From: Mycobacterium paraense
Lineage (GTDB): Bacteria; Actinomycetota; Actinomycetes; Mycobacteriales; Mycobacteriaceae
NCBI RefSeq assembly: GCF_002101815.1
Contig: NZ_LQPM01000050.1
Location: forward strand, 1-52,216
Reading direction: 5' to 3'
Length of the DNA stretch: 52,216 nucleotides
Shown here piece after piece: positions 52,185 through 52,216 of this stretch. Numbering within the stretch: the stretch's first letter is position 1; every line of letters starts with the position of its first letter. The position numbers were made by a program, and so were the translations under genes. The notes below the pieces were generated by a model, which saw nothing but the letters and a program-made list of their open reading frames with translations, was not told where the DNA came from and searched no databases.

Positions 52185-52216
52185 CGGCTTCCAAACCGGC
52201 GCTGTCACCGTCGCGG
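52185..52216 (-). repeat. 32-bp inverted copy of 50827-50858 at the contig end
   Basis: The reverse complement of these 32 bases is identical to 50827-50858 inside the RecB-family gene. Joined through an adapter, it is a chimeric read or assembly end rather than a real inverted repeat. Confidence 0.93.

Noticed and set aside
51912..52208. Minus-strand protein starting MTAPVWKPASDVYKRQ
   Set aside because: Its first part is the inverted copy and adapter read in frame; the rest is a shadow of the DUF503 gene.

Overview
This window is chromosomal DNA of a slow-growing Mycobacterium, probably in or near the M. avium complex. It is very GC-rich, carries the complete mycobacterial division and cell-wall (dcw) cluster in mycobacterial order, and encodes mycobacterial markers: MshC (mycothiol), Wag31, LppM, LppL and a PE-family protein. 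The gene order follows the M. tuberculosis Rv2173-Rv2117 block in inverted orientation, with several local losses and insertions. Homologue names and gene-order comparisons come from memory, not from a search.

Layout. (1) 31-4275: a polyprenyl diphosphate synthase (idsA2), a methylenetetrahydrofolate-reductase-like protein, lipoprotein LppM, a GNAT acetyltransferase and a small DUF3040 membrane protein closed by a good intrinsic terminator. (2) 4480-25759: the dcw cluster, mraZ-rsmH-(ftsL-like)-pbpB-murE-murF-murX-murD-ftsW-murG-murC-ftsQ-ftsZ-pgeF-yggS-sepF-yggT-wag31. It runs on one strand, with 1-4 bp start/stop overlaps at most junctions from rsmH to ftsQ. It is preceded by two arrays of MraZ-box-like TGGGG repeats. 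ftsZ and wag31 have their own candidate promoters. (3) 25856-29991: a small membrane protein, a phosphoribosyltransferase-like protein, a PadR regulator with a perfect palindromic operator and a membrane partner, an 81-bp tandem repeat beside tRNA-Leu(GAG), an M20 peptidase and a PEBP protein. (4) 30026-32912: a two-gene PE protein/Stf0-type sulfotransferase cassette. (5) 33112-41186: pyrD, a DUF5703 protein, lppL, a histidine phosphatase, DUF3090, a SCO1664-type kinase-fold protein, cysQ, mshC and an SDR. (6) 41191-47370: a PAC2 protein, then metH behind an S-adenosylhomocysteine (SAH) riboswitch, then hisE-hisG. (7) 47468-52105: a DUF4126 membrane protein, a flavin disulfide reductase, a membrane protein, a RecB-type nuclease, TrmI and a DUF503 protein.

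How the genes work together. The dcw genes make the peptidoglycan precursor (MurC-F, MurX, MurG), polymerise and cross-link it at the septum (FtsW, PbpB, FtsQ, FtsL-like, FtsZ, SepF), and direct polar growth (Wag31). Several other genes concern sulfur and one-carbon metabolism. MetF-like and MetH form the methionine-synthesis branch, and the SAH riboswitch would link metH expression to spent SAM. MshC uses cysteine for mycothiol. CysQ clears the PAP that sulfotransferases such as the Stf0-type enzyme release.

The last 56 bases are not natural sequence. A Tn5/Nextera adapter lies at 52161-52184, followed by a 32-bp inverted copy of 50827-50858. The right edge is therefore a chimeric contig end. 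No CRISPR array, insertion sequence, prophage or integrase was seen.
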